Source: Datisca glomerata (lineage: Eukaryota; Streptophyta; Magnoliopsida; Cucurbitales; Datiscaceae). Taken from it: a stretch of DNA of 64,000 nt. This document shows, piece after piece, positions 22,561 through 35,182 of the stretch (position 1 is its first letter; every line of letters starts with the position of its first letter). The DNA is taken from contig QANY01005074.1 in assembly GCA_003255025.1 (NCBI GenBank), forward strand, positions 710,252 to 774,251, given 5' to 3'. The notes under the pieces are model-generated. The model was not told the origin of the DNA and ran no database searches. It worked only from the letters and a program-made list of their open reading frames with translations. The translations under genes and the position numbers were made by a program.

Positions 22561-23389
22561 AAAGGAAAGAGCCGAAATTTTATTGTATCCCACTTTTTCC
22601 ACGAACAACCAAATATTATTCCAATCTGATCAAACATTTAACAATATTACCAATCTTACTCATGCAAAATTGTTAAAGGAATCACACACACATTGATAAA
22701 AAAATACAAAACTATTCATACAGTAGTCGTTTAAGTCACACATTTTCACAAACATATAAACACGGCCTGAGATTATCGAGAATAACGAAATCTTCTACAT
22801 CTTATCGAGCATTGTTGACTCTCCCTATAACAGCTCGAGAAATTTAACTGATCATCCTAAATCTATTGCTTTACAAAATAGAAATGGTTGCCTACGCATG
22901 TCTGCATAAGAATTTACGCAAATGTAAGTGAATTAAGATATCAAATTGACTGAGGAGGGATTAGAGAAGACATACAAGTAATTGGGAAGGCAAATTGGGG
23001 ATTCGGAAATGCTTGCGACTAAAATAAAAGGCTTGAGTCAAACAGAAAATGACGACAATCTGACAATGCAAAATAGGGAGAGAATTGCTTGAGCCACCAT
23101 GTAGGATCATCTGTCTTCACCCAAATACCATTGGGAATTAATATGGGGTGGGAATTCGCTGCAATTAAATACTTCCATAGAATTTGTGGGGAATAAACTC
23201 GAATTCATATCTCGATCCTTCCCTTAGAAAACCAGAGAGGTTTTAAGCATGAAAAAAGAAAAAGAAAACAACCCAAATGAGAAAAACTGAGAAAGAAAGA
23301 AGAATATTTCGCACTTCCAAGGAGAAAGAATGAGGTTGAAGGAGCTGGAAAAGAAAGAGAAGGGTAAGAATGTCCAACTGGGAGTAATA
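22561..23389. other. MULE-like interior, non-coding
   Basis: No coding segment or motif recognised; moderately AT-rich. Confidence 0.5.
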
Positions 23390-23737
23390 TTTCACGTGAC
23401 CAATTTAACTAGTAGAAGATGAAAATTTGAAGGGAGGGTCTTATTGATGGATCATGAAAGTTGAAGGATCTATGAGGAAGAGGTTAGGGTTGAAAGGGTC
23501 TCCTTAAAAAATGCCGAAAGTCGAAGGAGTGTATGTGAAATTAATCCTATTATAAATTATATGATTTTTAAAATAAAATAAAGAGAATAACTGAAAAATG
23601 AGATATAAGAGGAGGCATGGGTAGGGTTTGGAGGAGATACTGATGATACTGAAAAGAGAGAGAATGGAAGTAAGAGAAAATCTTGATCGGAACTTTAATT
23701 GGCGATTTTGATGCTATATATATGCCACAATCCACTG

Positions 23738-24400
23738 TCAAGATGATCGCAAGCGTCACCCGGTGATTCGTCTAAGGGTTTGTAAAAATTAAGAACGATG
23801 GTAAAAACAGAGACAGGGTACCGGGTCTGCCCCGCCTACTACACTCTGACGACCAAATCAGTAGAGTATTTATAGTATATTAGTAGTACGAAGAATTGCT
23901 TACCATTTAAATGGGATCATCATATATTTATAATGATTTTTGTATCATTCAATCATTTTGGTTCATGTATCTTCCTCCTTATTCTGATGATGATTGAGGA
24001 TATTTGTGGAGAATATTCCCCAAATCAAGATATTTAGTTATCAACTTATCCTCTTAACAACCTTAAGATTATATTATGGAAGTGTTGTGTACATTTTCAT
24101 TGTATAACAGATTATCATATTTTTGTTTTGTCAGAGAAACGATCTCGACTATCTCGAGTAGCAGCGATCTTAGGCATGGAGGACCTCAGTCATTCACGTG
24201 ACCTTAGTAGTGTGAGTATAGGTGGGGTCATGTCCATCGCATTGGTCTTAGAGGGGACCTCGGTCATTATGGTGACCTCAGTCATGGAAGAATCCTGGGT
24301 TTGGACTTAATGTAGGCCCTCACCTGGAGTTGGAATATTGGGTCTTACTTGAAAATATTATTGAGTGGTCCTTAGCTTGTGTGTTTTTCACCCCTACAGT
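23738..24400 (+). repeat. Direct repeat A (LTR-like), partner at 37112-37662
   Basis: Shares with 37112-37662 blocks such as GATCATCATATATTTATAAT, AACGATCTCGACTATCTCGA and a TAGCTT/TAGCTC...CCTACAG end, at about 70-80% identity. Copy A carries about 110 bp extra near 24240-24350 made of short GACCTCAGTCAT-like repeats. A TATA-like TTTATAATGATTTT lies in both. Size and spacing would fit diverged LTRs of a non-coding element. Confidence 0.7.
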
Positions 24401-25795
24401 TTTCCCCCAATTCTTGAGCATGTAGCATAGCGATAAAGTCAGAAAGTATAATCTGGAGGGAGCCGTGAGTTTTTACCCAAGACTCTTTCTGTGCATGTAA
24501 TCGAGTGTCAAGCATATGATATGGAGTTGGGGTCACCAAGCAGTGGAGTTTGCGCCCAAAAATCTAAGTATTTGAACTTGGTTCATGATGACATCTCAGA
24601 GCATCTTCTGTCTGAGGCGGGTTTTCTTCATATTTTTCAATTTACTCTTGGTAAAAGGGTTGTCATATTGATCAATATTGGACTTTTCTTCATGTAATGA
24701 TGTACGTGATCGTGTTGGGACCTAAAACTCTGTGATTCAGGTTTGTGCGAGTTACTTTGAGTAGTCATCAGGATCGAGTCCAAATGATTTTAATTTGGCG
24801 GTCAAGCAGCTTTTGAGTTGGATCGATGGTCCACACAACTAAATTTCTACACTTTCGTCTGAACGTATCATGAGGACTTGGTGTTAGGATTGAATTCCTT
24901 TTGATCTGGTGTAGGCAATAAGATGGTCAGTCCATTGGGATTGCTTTATAGTGAGGTTGGCTTGACGGTGTGACGTTATATGGTCTTTTTAAGGATATGA
25001 TTTTTTTTGAAATGCTACGTTGAATTCTCGTGTTGATCCATGCTTGATCATGTATCCGGTACATTATTTTGGCATCTTATGTCTCATGGCAGATGATGGA
25101 GTTATTACACTCAATAGTGTGCATCATAAGGGTTCTTCTAGCCATCTAGAGCTATATTTTCAGAAATCTAAGTCATGGCTGAGAACCAAAGGTTTTGATG
25201 CTTTGGAAGTTGACTTTTCTTGTAACTCAATGTCTGAGTTTTTTGGTCTATCCAAGTCACATGGTGATTCGGTTGTCCAAGTCCTCCGTTGCTTTATCTA
25301 AAATTTATAGTGACTTTGTAGTGTGGCTTAGTACAACCAGGATCTTTGAGTTAGCCTTAATGAAAATTGAGTGGTTTTTCTCTCAGACAACAAAAGATCT
25401 TTGAGTATATGTGGGGTGATGCCTTATCCTTGCATCCAAAGTTTGGCAATATTTGGGAGTTGCTAAAGATCTTTAGCTTCTATACCCCCAAGGTATTGAC
25501 CAACTATATCCCTTCGAGTTGTTGGTTTGTATTCGGTCTTGTTGTTGACATTCTTAATTTGAAATGCAATGCTTGCTCTATTGAGCTCACCGTTGCATCT
25601 TTGTGTGTTGACGTGTCTGAGCACGCAAGTCGTTAATGCTCTCACTTTCTAGTAGTGGGTTTTGGAGCCTTCTATTCCTTATATGTTCAAATCATGTTTG
25701 ACGAATCCTTGATGGCGAGGTCATTTGGAGTTAACTCCAATAGAGTACCAAGATCCTTTAAGGATTTTTTAATTATGTTTAATCTTCGTGCCATA
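24401..25795. other. Unassigned sequence, no gene seen
   Basis: Several short open frames exist on the plus strand (for example 25020-25301), but none has a recognisable domain and they overlap each other. Some phrases resemble the surrounding satellites. Confidence 0.45.
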
Positions 25796-26065
25796 GTCAT
25801 CAGTGTGACTTAGGGTGTTATCTGGATAACTTCGAGTACATTAACCATCTGTGTGGCGTAGGGTACTATAGTTGTTTGGGTAACTTCAAGGACCATAGTC
25901 ATTTGGGTAACTTTGGGGGTCATAATCATCTGTGTGAAATAGGGTATTATAGTTTTCTTGGTAACTTTGGGCAACGTAGTTAGTTGCCTGAGTAACTTGG
26001 GGTATCATGGTCATCTATGTGACCTCGAGTTCTATAGTCATCTGGATGGCGTCGGGTGGTATAGT
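25796..26065 (+). repeat. Satellite array, left part (degenerate 48/24-bp type)
   Basis: Repeats of ATAGTCATCTGNGTGAC...TAGGGT. The same satellite resumes at 32500 after the solo LTR. This part is more diverged than the right part. Confidence 0.8.
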
Positions 26066-27232
26066 TGTCGGATTGGGTTTTATAAAATGAAGAAAATTAA
26101 TGGACCATGAACGGTTCATGGGCGGAATATCAAAAAAATTTCAAAATAAATATTTAATTATATTAAATATAAAATCATACGACAATCATACATATTTAGA
26201 TAAACGTATCGAGAAGATATAAAAACATTTTTTTCCTTTTCTTGTAATGGAAAATTTCTGAATTGGCAAGATTCAATTTATTGTCTCGCGTTCCTCGTTC
26301 TTGAGATTCGCAGAACTTCAATCGATCTTTACACTAACAACCACTCGTAGGATTCAGAAGTATGTCTCACAAGGATATTGTTAGGAATAGAGTGTGGGCT
26401 CTCTGAACAACTGAAGAAGTAAAAAAAATTCTTCTTCCTCGATTTCGGCGGCAACAAGTGAGGGGGATAGAGAAAACATATTTCTTGCTCTAAATAATCA
26501 CATTGTGATTTGGTTAAGCTTAGGTGATGGATGCAACCCTATTACAATCCCGTATATAATAATTATAGAATTTACACATATATCTTTATATTGTAAATTG
26601 CCAAAATTCACCATCTCCCTTCACTACTCTTTACGATTTTTACATATCTTTTAGAGCCAATCCTATGTCCAAATTCATCAATCTAAATTGATAAATTAAA
26701 TTGATTTCTATCAATTAATTAATTAATTTTTTTATTTACTAATTATTCAATAATTAGAAAATAATAAATTAATTAATTTGAACATTAATTCTATTCTTCA
26801 CAAATTTAGTGATGACACCCACACATATGGGTTCGAGATGTGTATCTTGGTCAAAAATATATTTTTGGTCCAACTGATGTTGTTTCTCATTCATGTCCTT
26901 ATGAGCTACTCCTGAGACTGATTGGATTCACATGAATAAAACAATGGGATCCAAATATCCAACTAATTTATCTTCATAAGTTCCCGAGCTATTTAATCCC
27001 GACATTGTACGACTCCCTATAGGTCTGATGTCATGTCAACTCTCGATTCATGCGCGCTACATTTTCTGTTGGTGTAAATAAATATCTTTATTTCACTGTC
27101 CACATAATAGTTTATGATGTTACCCTTCATGAATATTAGTAACAAGAGCTGGATGTAAAATTACCGGTTTATCCCTATAGTTATTATTTTCTTAACTCCT
27201 TTATTGACTGTGAATAAAAAAATATATCAGTG

Positions 27233-30200
27233 CACTACTACAAAATGGGGTTTAGATGACGGTGAAAATAAATCATCAAAACCCTTTAATGATGGGGATG
27301 CGACTGTCATCTAAACTCATTTTACTAAAAATTGTTATCAAAAGGTGCCGCCAAAACACTTTTGCTGACGGGGAATCTCCATCACTAAACTTGCCGCAAA
27401 AACACCTTTAATGATGGGGATTATGGTCATTATAGGTGCCGCAATACCTATAATGACGAGGAATCCCCAACATTATAGGGTTGTTCAAAAAACTGTCTTG
27501 GAAAGCATAAACTTGCCTTCCCATGACAGTTATTCATTAATATTATTTAATTTTAATTCTCAACACCACCTTCTCCACAACCACAAACTCAAAGAATTAA
27601 ATTAAATAATAGACAAAGTAAGGAAGTAAATGTTGAATTAGCTAGAAATTGATAATAAAGCAGCCAACATTATAGCGACATGCTATAATTACAATTCGAC
27701 TAAATTGATTCAAAATTCATAGAGTAAGACAAAACATAGAAAATGATATTGTACACATTCAACTACATAACCATTAGCATTACTTACTTCAAAAGGTGTT
27801 GGGCCGAATCTAGCATCATTATCTGCAACCATAACAATTTTGTGATACGAAAAAGTTAATAAGAAGTTCATAACTACACCAATGAAAAGAGTATCTAAAA
27901 ATCTGAAAAAAAAAAAGTCACAAATTACAATACAACCAATCTATCAATAAAGCATTTAACTATTGTGCAACGTATTTTCATTATGCGGGTCTTATCTCCC
28001 TTTTTATGCATCAATTCCATAAATGGAAGCAACTCCTTTGGTAAATCAGAAGCAGTTGTTAGATATAATAAGGAAAAATACAGAATGGATAACCAAGATA
28101 ATCATTTATTTATGTTGAACGTGGTGAATTGGGGATGACATCGGTATCTTTAAATAAAAAATTATGGTATTGTATTGAATAGGGGACTATGATGAATGAG
28201 GCATTCTAGTTGGTGTATCAGAGACCAAAAACAAGTGGGTTACTTCTACATTCTTTAACTAAACTAGAAACTGAATCAACTAATCCAATGAGCATCTGAA
28301 AGTAAACGACCAAGACGATGGATTGAGACCTGATTGAGTTTGTCAAAGTTATCCGCTAGACGATCCATCAGCTTCTAACTGCTCTAAAACCCACTCCACA
28401 TTCTCTTTGCCCTACAAGATACAAAACCTTGGAAGTTTTCACAGTTAAGTAAAAGGAAGATTTATAGGAACTATAATCATACCTTAACATTTGGAAGATA
28501 GACACATTTTAGCCATGCATTAGCTTCTTTAGATGTCCAAGCACCTAAGACATTCAGCATTGAGAACCAAAAGATACTCAAGAGCTTGACTTGTGTAAAA
28601 ATCAAAGTGTAGAAACAATGTAATATACACAAAAGAAAAAAAAACAAAGTTCTAACAGGAGGAAACAATTGTCACTTACGTGGACTTTTGATTGCAGAAT
28701 TATCATATCTAATAGAAAATCGAAGTTGCAAAACAAAATCAGGACCATTGCATGTATGCAAGTTGGTCACAGTAACCTGTCCTCCTTGAATCTCACCTAA
28801 ATTAACACCATTAACCTGACAAAGACATGATATCATTCTTCAAATAAAAAACTTCTCTGAAGAATTACTTTCCAACTAAAGCTATTGTCCATGAAAAAAA
28901 TGATAAAAACATGGAGCTAATATCGTAATAAATGATATATCATTTTAAAACTCATGAACATAAAGAATGATTTATTCAACCTCGAATTCAAGATAGACAA
29001 AGTCCTTTTATGAGTGACAAAGTTAAGGTAACATTCTATATCAGCCAATGACTTATTCAACCTCGAATTCAATTGGTGTTGAAGTCATTCCTGTCTTGGA
29101 TACTTCATCACACTGCATAACAAATTAGTGCGTCATAAAATACTAAACTTGATCATCTAAAGCTTGTCTTGTGTGAATAAAGTTGCTAAGATGCAAGAAA
29201 GCTTAAGCTTTGAATTTTATCTTTTAGAAATAGGCGTGGTTTAGAAATTCTTTCAGCATAAGCATACAATATGTCTTCCAACCTCCTATAACATCAATGA
29301 GAACTCAGGTCAAAATGATACGTAACCATGACAAGCCATACCGATTTTCTATCCATACTATGATAGAGATTATCTATTATTGCTCATACCAAGGCAATAA
29401 TAGTAAACAAGTCATTGATATACTTAAAGAATTCCTTTATAGCAGCTAGAGAGAACTCAGCAAATTAAAAGTACTAGGTATGAGAAATGTCATTGAATTT
29501 CTTCACGTACTTGTAGACTTTCCAGAAAAAAATCTGAAGTCCTTCTTGAAATCCAGCTGATGTTAATATAAGAACTCCATAAGGCAACCATGTTATGGAT
29601 TCCAAAGGATGAAAAGCCCTTCACAGCCCGGAGAATATGATCAAACTTATAAGCCATAGCAGGGTACTAGTCACAGGATTCGTGAAAACAATAAGAGGCC
29701 AATTGATGAGATTTCAACGAAGTTAAAAGTAAGAACTTTTTAATTAAAGATAATCATAGTTTGCCCAGTTGGCTAGCACTTTAAATCTTTTACAGAATGT
29801 TAAACAGATAGAATACAAGAATTTGATCTCAGACTAGACAAACAAGATTTACGTTTCTCTAATCAAACCCCAAGCCTCAGCTGGAGTTCTTTGAACTGTA
29901 TTCACCTAGCAAAGAATAGTATTAACTCTGTAAAACCCATCACAACTCAAATTCAGAGATAAACCAAGCAGAACAACTACAAGAATGAAGATAACACAAA
30001 TTAGGTCACCTCAGGAGCATGTAAACTAAGAAATGCATCAGTAAGGGACTCAACAAGAGTAGGGGAATCGCAGCAGACCCATGCCCAGAAATCGGGAACA
30101 CAAACCCTAATAGACTCAGAAAAGCTCAAAAAATTACAAAATTAGACAAAAATCACTAAAATCATAGAAGAATTTGATAATGAAACCCTTACCCATATTC

Positions 30201-30733
30201 TTCGAGACCATAGCTCGGTGGATGTGGTGACAAGACTCACGACCCTATCTCTCTTCTTCGGGACCTTTAGCTTGGTGGTTGTGGTGGTCAGGATCACGGA
30301 CCTAGATCTTCTCTTCAATGGTTGTGACGATGAAGCTTGCGATGAAGGTTGTGACCTAGATCTATGTTCCTCAATGGTTATAACGGCCAAAATACAACCA
30401 CGGCTCAGGGTTCTCTCCTTTTCCGATGGTTGTGCTGACGAGCTCTAGAGAAGCTGATCGGTAACCCTTGTTTTTCTATTTTTGAGAAAGAGAGAGAGGG
30501 GGGAGGGAGATATGGCATTGAGAGAGATGGCGTTGAGAGAGAGAGATGGAGTTGAGAGAGAGGCTGGGGAAATCGGTTTAGATTGGGGTTATAACATGGC
30601 ATTTTGGTAATAATGAGAATGTAAAAATAATTGAATTAAAAAAGTAAAAATATTTTGACAGTTTTAAGAATTACTTGTTATTATAAATAAGTATAGGATG
30701 ACATGTTATTTAAAGCCCAGATTTGTAGTAGTG
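27233..30733. mobile_element. CACTA-like element, 3.5 kb, inserted in the solo LTR
   Basis: Left end CACTACTACAAAATGGGG and right end TTTGTAGTAGTG give 12-bp inverted termini. Flanks are GTG (left) and GTA (right), consistent with a 3-bp duplication with one mutation; the uninterrupted LTR has GTA here. Subterminal repeats such as CTTTAATGATGGGGAT and CCTATAATGACGAGGAATC lie at 27255-27480. No transposase is recognised. The interior 27700-30450 has minus-strand exon-like pieces of unrecognised origin. Confidence 0.82.
27700..30450 (-). pseudogene. Unrecognised exon-like pieces inside the CACTA-like element
   Basis: Minus-strand segments with protein-like composition: VNGVNLGEIQGGQVTVTNLH around 28720-28830, WTSKEANAWLKCVYLPNVKV around 28477-28545, DNFDKLNQVSIHRLGRLLSD around 28290-28370, and AYKFDHILRAVKGF around 29610-29670. 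The spacing looks like exons separated by introns. I do not recognise the parent gene; capture of host gene fragments by the element is inferred. Confidence 0.35.
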
Positions 30734-31316
30734 GTAAAGTGTCTCGTATAGTTCACAATATCTTATTCAACGATTCACGTCATCGAGTTCCAGTCCTGTT
30801 TATTTATTCACACATCCATCAATAAAGCATAAGGTAATATTGTTGCTATTGTAATCTTACCACAAATTTTATATATGTGAATCGCGCAACTCCAATATAG
30901 TTGAATCACGATTCTAACAGCCGAGGTATTATCTGGTAATTCGAACTCATTCATTTGGCGTATCAAAGATCACAAGTAACTAGGTCAAGTTTCGTATTCA
31001 CCTCAAGATTAAGGTAATTATGAAAATACCCTTAAGGTGTAACAATTAGATTTGGAGCTAGATAAACGGTTTTGCTCTAAACTAATTCGTTACTGGCCTA
31101 TTCAACATATTTCATAACATATGTAGGTCAACCGTTAGAGTCTTCACTCTCATGCACCAAGACCGTCATCCTTTATTTCAACCTAACAGTTGTAATCAAG
31201 TTCAATTGCCCAATCGATCCTAAGGCTGTGAATAACATTCTAAATTATTTCAGAAGAGTTTGTCTGGAAGACCCCTCTATCTTTACTCTTCTTACATTGA
31301 TAATATTTCTATGACT

Positions 31317-32353
31317 TAGAGGTGTCAATAATTGTCGGGCCAAGCATGGCATGGCAATGCGTGCCAGACTAGGCACACAACCTTGTGCCTGTAACAGGTT
31401 GAAGATTTTAAGCCAGGCCCGACATAGCACAACATGGTTAAGTTATTGTGCCTGTCTGGCTCGGCACGTGAAGGGATCGTGCCGTGCTTGGCACGGCCCG
31501 TTGGCCCAATTAAGACTAAGAGGGATATGGCATAATGACAAATGCAACGGTCATAAAATTAGTCGTTGCTTAGGAAATGGCTAATTGTGTTTGTTAAGCC
31601 CATTTTGGGCCAAATTGAGCAAGGCAACGGTCATATGACCATTAACTTGCATTTTATTTTTTTTATTTTTTTTATTTTTATTAAGTTTCTAAAGTTTTAA
31701 TTAATTTTTTTTCTTTCCCTACAACTCTACAAGCACTCCGAGTCTCCATATTTCTACATTCTATGGTATTTCTTTTAAATTTAAATTTATTACTTCTATA
31801 TTATGATTTATTTATTAATATATATAGTCTATTTGAAGATTTTCTAAAACTAGACATAGATGAAGAAAACATAAATTAGACTCATATTTTAATTTCTTTG
31901 CATGTCTTGTAATAATATTTTTAATATCTTTACAAATTATTGATAAATTAAGTGAGTGCCAACCTAGTTGGGATGTAATTAATTTATAGTGATGTAAAAT
32001 ATTAGTAAGTTTGTATTAAAAAATTTCATGATGAGTAATTTTATTAATAAAATTTTATCTCTCTTTTAAATAACGTGTGTTCTTACCTATACTATATTCC
32101 ATTTATTTTAGCATAATTCAATGTTTATTTTTAAATTAAATCATGTTTATCTCACCTTAATTATAATTTGTGTTTTTATTTGGACAACACACTTCAGGCA
32201 CGACACAATTAAGGCACAGTAAACCTAAAGCACCACACTTAAGGCGCGGCACATGTGCCAAATTGTGTTATGTTGTGTCAGCCCGACGGGCCTCACATAT
32301 GCCCAGATCTTCTGTTTTATTGTCGTGCCATGCCGGTCTATTTGACACCTCTA
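31317..32353. mobile_element. hAT-like short element in the solo LTR
   Basis: Termini TAGAGGTGTCAA and TTGACACCTCTA are perfect 12-bp inverted repeats of the TAGRGGTGTCAA kind common in plant hAT elements. The 8-bp flanks CTATGACT and CCAGGATT agree at 5 of 8 positions, consistent with an old duplication. The subterminal regions are rich in GTGCC/GGCAC motifs (e.g. GTGCCGTGCTTGGCAC). No transposase. Confidence 0.8.
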
Positions 32354-32499
32354 CCAGGATTTAAGTAAATTATAAACACACTTTAATTAAAAGAAAAGTT
32401 TTATTTATTCATAAAATTCAATAATACATAAATGTTAGGGAAATAACGAAATACTCATAAATAGTTATTACATCCTACTTTATGTCTACAATTTTGATA

Positions 32500-33310
32500 A
32501 TAGTCATCTGTATGACTTCAAATCACATGGTCATCTTAGTGACAACCATAGTCATCTGCTTGACTTCAGATCTCATAGTCATCTAAGTAACGGACATAGT
32601 CATCTACGTGACTTTAGATCCCATCGTCATTTTGGGTGACGTCGGGAGTTATAGTCATCTGAGTGACGGCCAATAATCATATGTATGAATTTTAATCTCA
32701 TAGTCATCTGAGTGATGGTCATAGTCATCTACGTGATTTTGGATCTCATAGTCATATGAGTGACGGCCATAGTCATCTGTATGACTTCGGATCCCATAGT
32801 CATCTCAGTGACATTAGGTGTTATAGTCATCTGGGTGAAGACCATAGTCATCTACATGACTTCCGATCTCATAGTCATTAAAGTGATGGCCATAGTCATC
32901 TACATGACCTCCGATCGCATAGTCATCTGAGTGACGGTCATAGTCATCTACGTGACTTCATATCCCATATTCATCCCGGTGACATCGAGTGTTATAGTCA
33001 TCTGGGCGACGGCCATAGTCATATGCATGACTTCTAATCCCATAGTCATATGACTGACAGTCATGGTCATCTGTGTGATTTTAGATCTCATAGTCATCTG
33101 AGTGACGACCATAGTCATCTACATGACTTTCGATCTCATAGTCATCTGAGTGACGACCATAGTCATTTGCATTACTTCAGATCCTACAATCATCTCAGTG
33201 ACATCAGAAGTTATAGTCATCTGACTGACAGCCATAGTCATCTGTGTGATTTCAAATCTCATAGTCGTCTAAGTGACGGCCATAGTTAGATGCGTGTCTT
33301 CGAATCTCAT
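32500..33310 (+). repeat. 48-bp satellite with 24-bp subunits
   Basis: Consensus CATAGTCATCTGAGTGACG followed by CCATAGTCATCTNCATGACTT and CNGATCT; two 24-bp halves form a 48-bp unit, about 16-17 units. Translation 33050-33289 is a repeating HSHLSDD...HSHLHDFRS peptide. An open frame is expected from a repeat whose length is a multiple of three, so I do not call it a gene. Confidence 0.93.
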
Positions 33311-33316
33311 GTATTA

Positions 33317-34360
33317 CTATCGTGGTCATTTTTCCCTATGCATGGTCCTTTGTCCTAGTTATCTTAGGTGAGTATGAGGCATCGGCAGTCGTGGCTTTCA
33401 TCTAGGTTTTTCATCTGAGCATCTCGTGTACTTGGGTGCCATGAAAAACTATCATGGTCCTTTTACCCTATGTAGAGTCTTTTCTCCAAGTCATCTTGGG
33501 TGAGTAGAAGGCCTCGATGGCCGTGGCTTTTATCGAGGTCTTTCATCCAAGCAACTCGTGTACTCGAGTGTCATTAAATACTGTCGTAGTCCTTTTGCCC
33601 TATGCAAGATATTTTCTCTTAGTCATGTTAGGTGTGTAAGAGGCTTTTGCGGCCATGACCTTTATCGAGGTCCTGCATCCAAACATCTCATGAACTCAAG
33701 TATCACGAAGTACTACCGTGGTCATTTTGCCCTATGCAGGATCTTTGCTCCGAGTCATCTTAGGTGAGTAGGAGGCATCAACGGTCGTGGCCTTTATCGA
33801 GGTCTTTAATCTAAGCATTCGTGTACGCGGATGCCACAAAATACTATCGTGATCCTTTTTCCCTATGAAGGGTATTTTCTCCCAGTCATCTAAGGTGAGT
33901 AGGAGGCCTCAGCGGCCATGGTGTTAATTGAGGCCTTCTATCCGAGCATCTCGCGTATTCGGGTGCTACAAAATATTACTGTAGTCCTTTTACCCTATGT
34001 AGGGTCTTTTGTCCTAGTCATCTTAGGTGAGTAGGAGGTCTTGGTGGCCGTGGCCTTTATCGAGGTATTTAATATAAACATCTTGTATACTCGGGTGCCA
34101 TGAAATACTACCAATGTCCTTTTGCCCTATGCATGGTCTTTTCTCCTAGTCATCTTGGGTGAGTAGGAGGCCTCGGCAGCCGTGGCCTTTATCAAGATCT
34201 TTTATCAGACCATCTCGTTTACCGGTGTTCCTTTTGCATGATACAGGGTCTTTTCTCCCAGTCATCTTGGGTGAGCAGGAGGCCTCAACGATAATGGCCC
34301 TTTATCGAGGTCTTTCATCCAAGCATCTCGTGTACTCGAGTGTATCTCAATAACCATCAT
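33317..34360 (+). repeat. 132-bp satellite, about eight units
   Basis: Units start at 33317, 33449, 33581, 33713, 33844, 33976, 34108 and about 34230 (shortened). Each has a CTATCGTGGTCCTTTT start, CCCTATGCAGGGTCTTTT, AGTCATCTTAGGTGAGTAGG, CCGTGGCCTTTATCGAGGTC and a CATCTCGTGTACTCGGGTG end. AGTCATCT is shared with the adjoining 48-bp satellite, suggesting one array grew from the other. Confidence 0.95.
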
Positions 34361-35182
34361 GGTATTTTATACCCCTGACCATCTTAAGTTGTAGGTTCTT
34401 GAATGTTTTTTAAGTTCTTTTACCTGAATATATCTATGTCTGAGTTCCTACATAATACGTGACCTCTTGGGTTTTGATAATTATGTTTGCTCTCTCATGG
34501 GAGCATTTTTCTACTTTGACTGCACTTATATATTCTTATGGGATCTACACTGAAATTTTTATTTCTAGTTTCATATCCCCAATTGAGCGGGACCAAGAGA
34601 CCCATAAACCTCGTGTTGAGGTGTCGTGGTGATATAATTCAAAGGTTATGAGACTTTATACTATGTCAGACTTAACATCATATTGAATTAAAGTCCTTTT
34701 AAAATGTCATTTAAAAGAATAGTAAAACTGAGCACGAACTATAAATAACGTATCTCAAAATCTTAATGGAGATCATCGATGCGACTCTCAACTTGGAGAG
34801 TGTAAAAATTTAGGATAATACAGATTCGAGTTATGTGGCCACGTCTGAATCCTGAAACTTGCTCTTGTCGAGATGCTAAATAATATTGATGAGAATGATT
34901 GTATTATTCTCTTAACATTAAGAGCATATCAAATAGTGTAAATTAATCAAGGAGAATTTTGCAAATTAATTACATTAAGTAAAATAAATAAATAATACGT
35001 AAATAAATCTTCCCTTAAATGATGTACTGATAATGTGCATTTGCTCTGACATCTATGCTCATTTTTCAGGTTATTATTCTCTAAGGAAATACGTTGAGAC
35101 AACTCTTCATCCTTTGACAAAAAAGATTATTTATGTAAGTAAAGGAGCAACGTTGGCTTTAAGGAGCTAATGTGGGCCACTT
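34361..35182. other. No gene seen
   Basis: AT-rich sequence after the 132-bp satellite; no open frame with recognisable content. Confidence 0.5.

Larger units (their letters stand above)
21938..23549. mobile_element. MULE-like (Mutator) non-autonomous element with ~155-bp terminal inverted repeats
   Basis: 21938-22095 and 23390-23549 are inverted repeats at roughly 80% identity; both contain AACTTTCATGAT and AAATTGGTCACGTG in the same relation. The flanks TTATAAATT (21929-21937 and 23550-23558) match perfectly over 9 bp, the length made by Mutator elements, although the AT-only sequence weakens this. Length is 1.6 kb and no transposase is present. The interior holds gene-like sequence (22190-22560), so a Pack-MULE is possible. 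Confidence 0.75.
26066..32499 (-). mobile_element. Solo LTR of the copia-1 family, minus orientation, with two nested insertions
   Basis: Flanked by a perfect 5-bp duplication ATAGT (26061-26065 and 32500-32504). The plus strand begins TGTCGGATTGGGTTTT and ends ACAATTTTGATA, the reverse complement of the copia-1 LTR. Blocks correspond over the whole LTR, e.g. GAACGGTTCATGG near 26110 and the TTTAGACAAACTC counterpart near 31255. Subtracting the insertions at 27233-30733 and 31317-32353 leaves about 1.9 kb, the LTR length of copia-1. No internal domains are attached, so it arose by LTR-LTR recombination. Confidence 0.92.

Noticed and set aside
25796..34360. CRISPR-like regular repeats
   Set aside because: Units are contiguous tandem repeats without unique spacers, in a plant genome.
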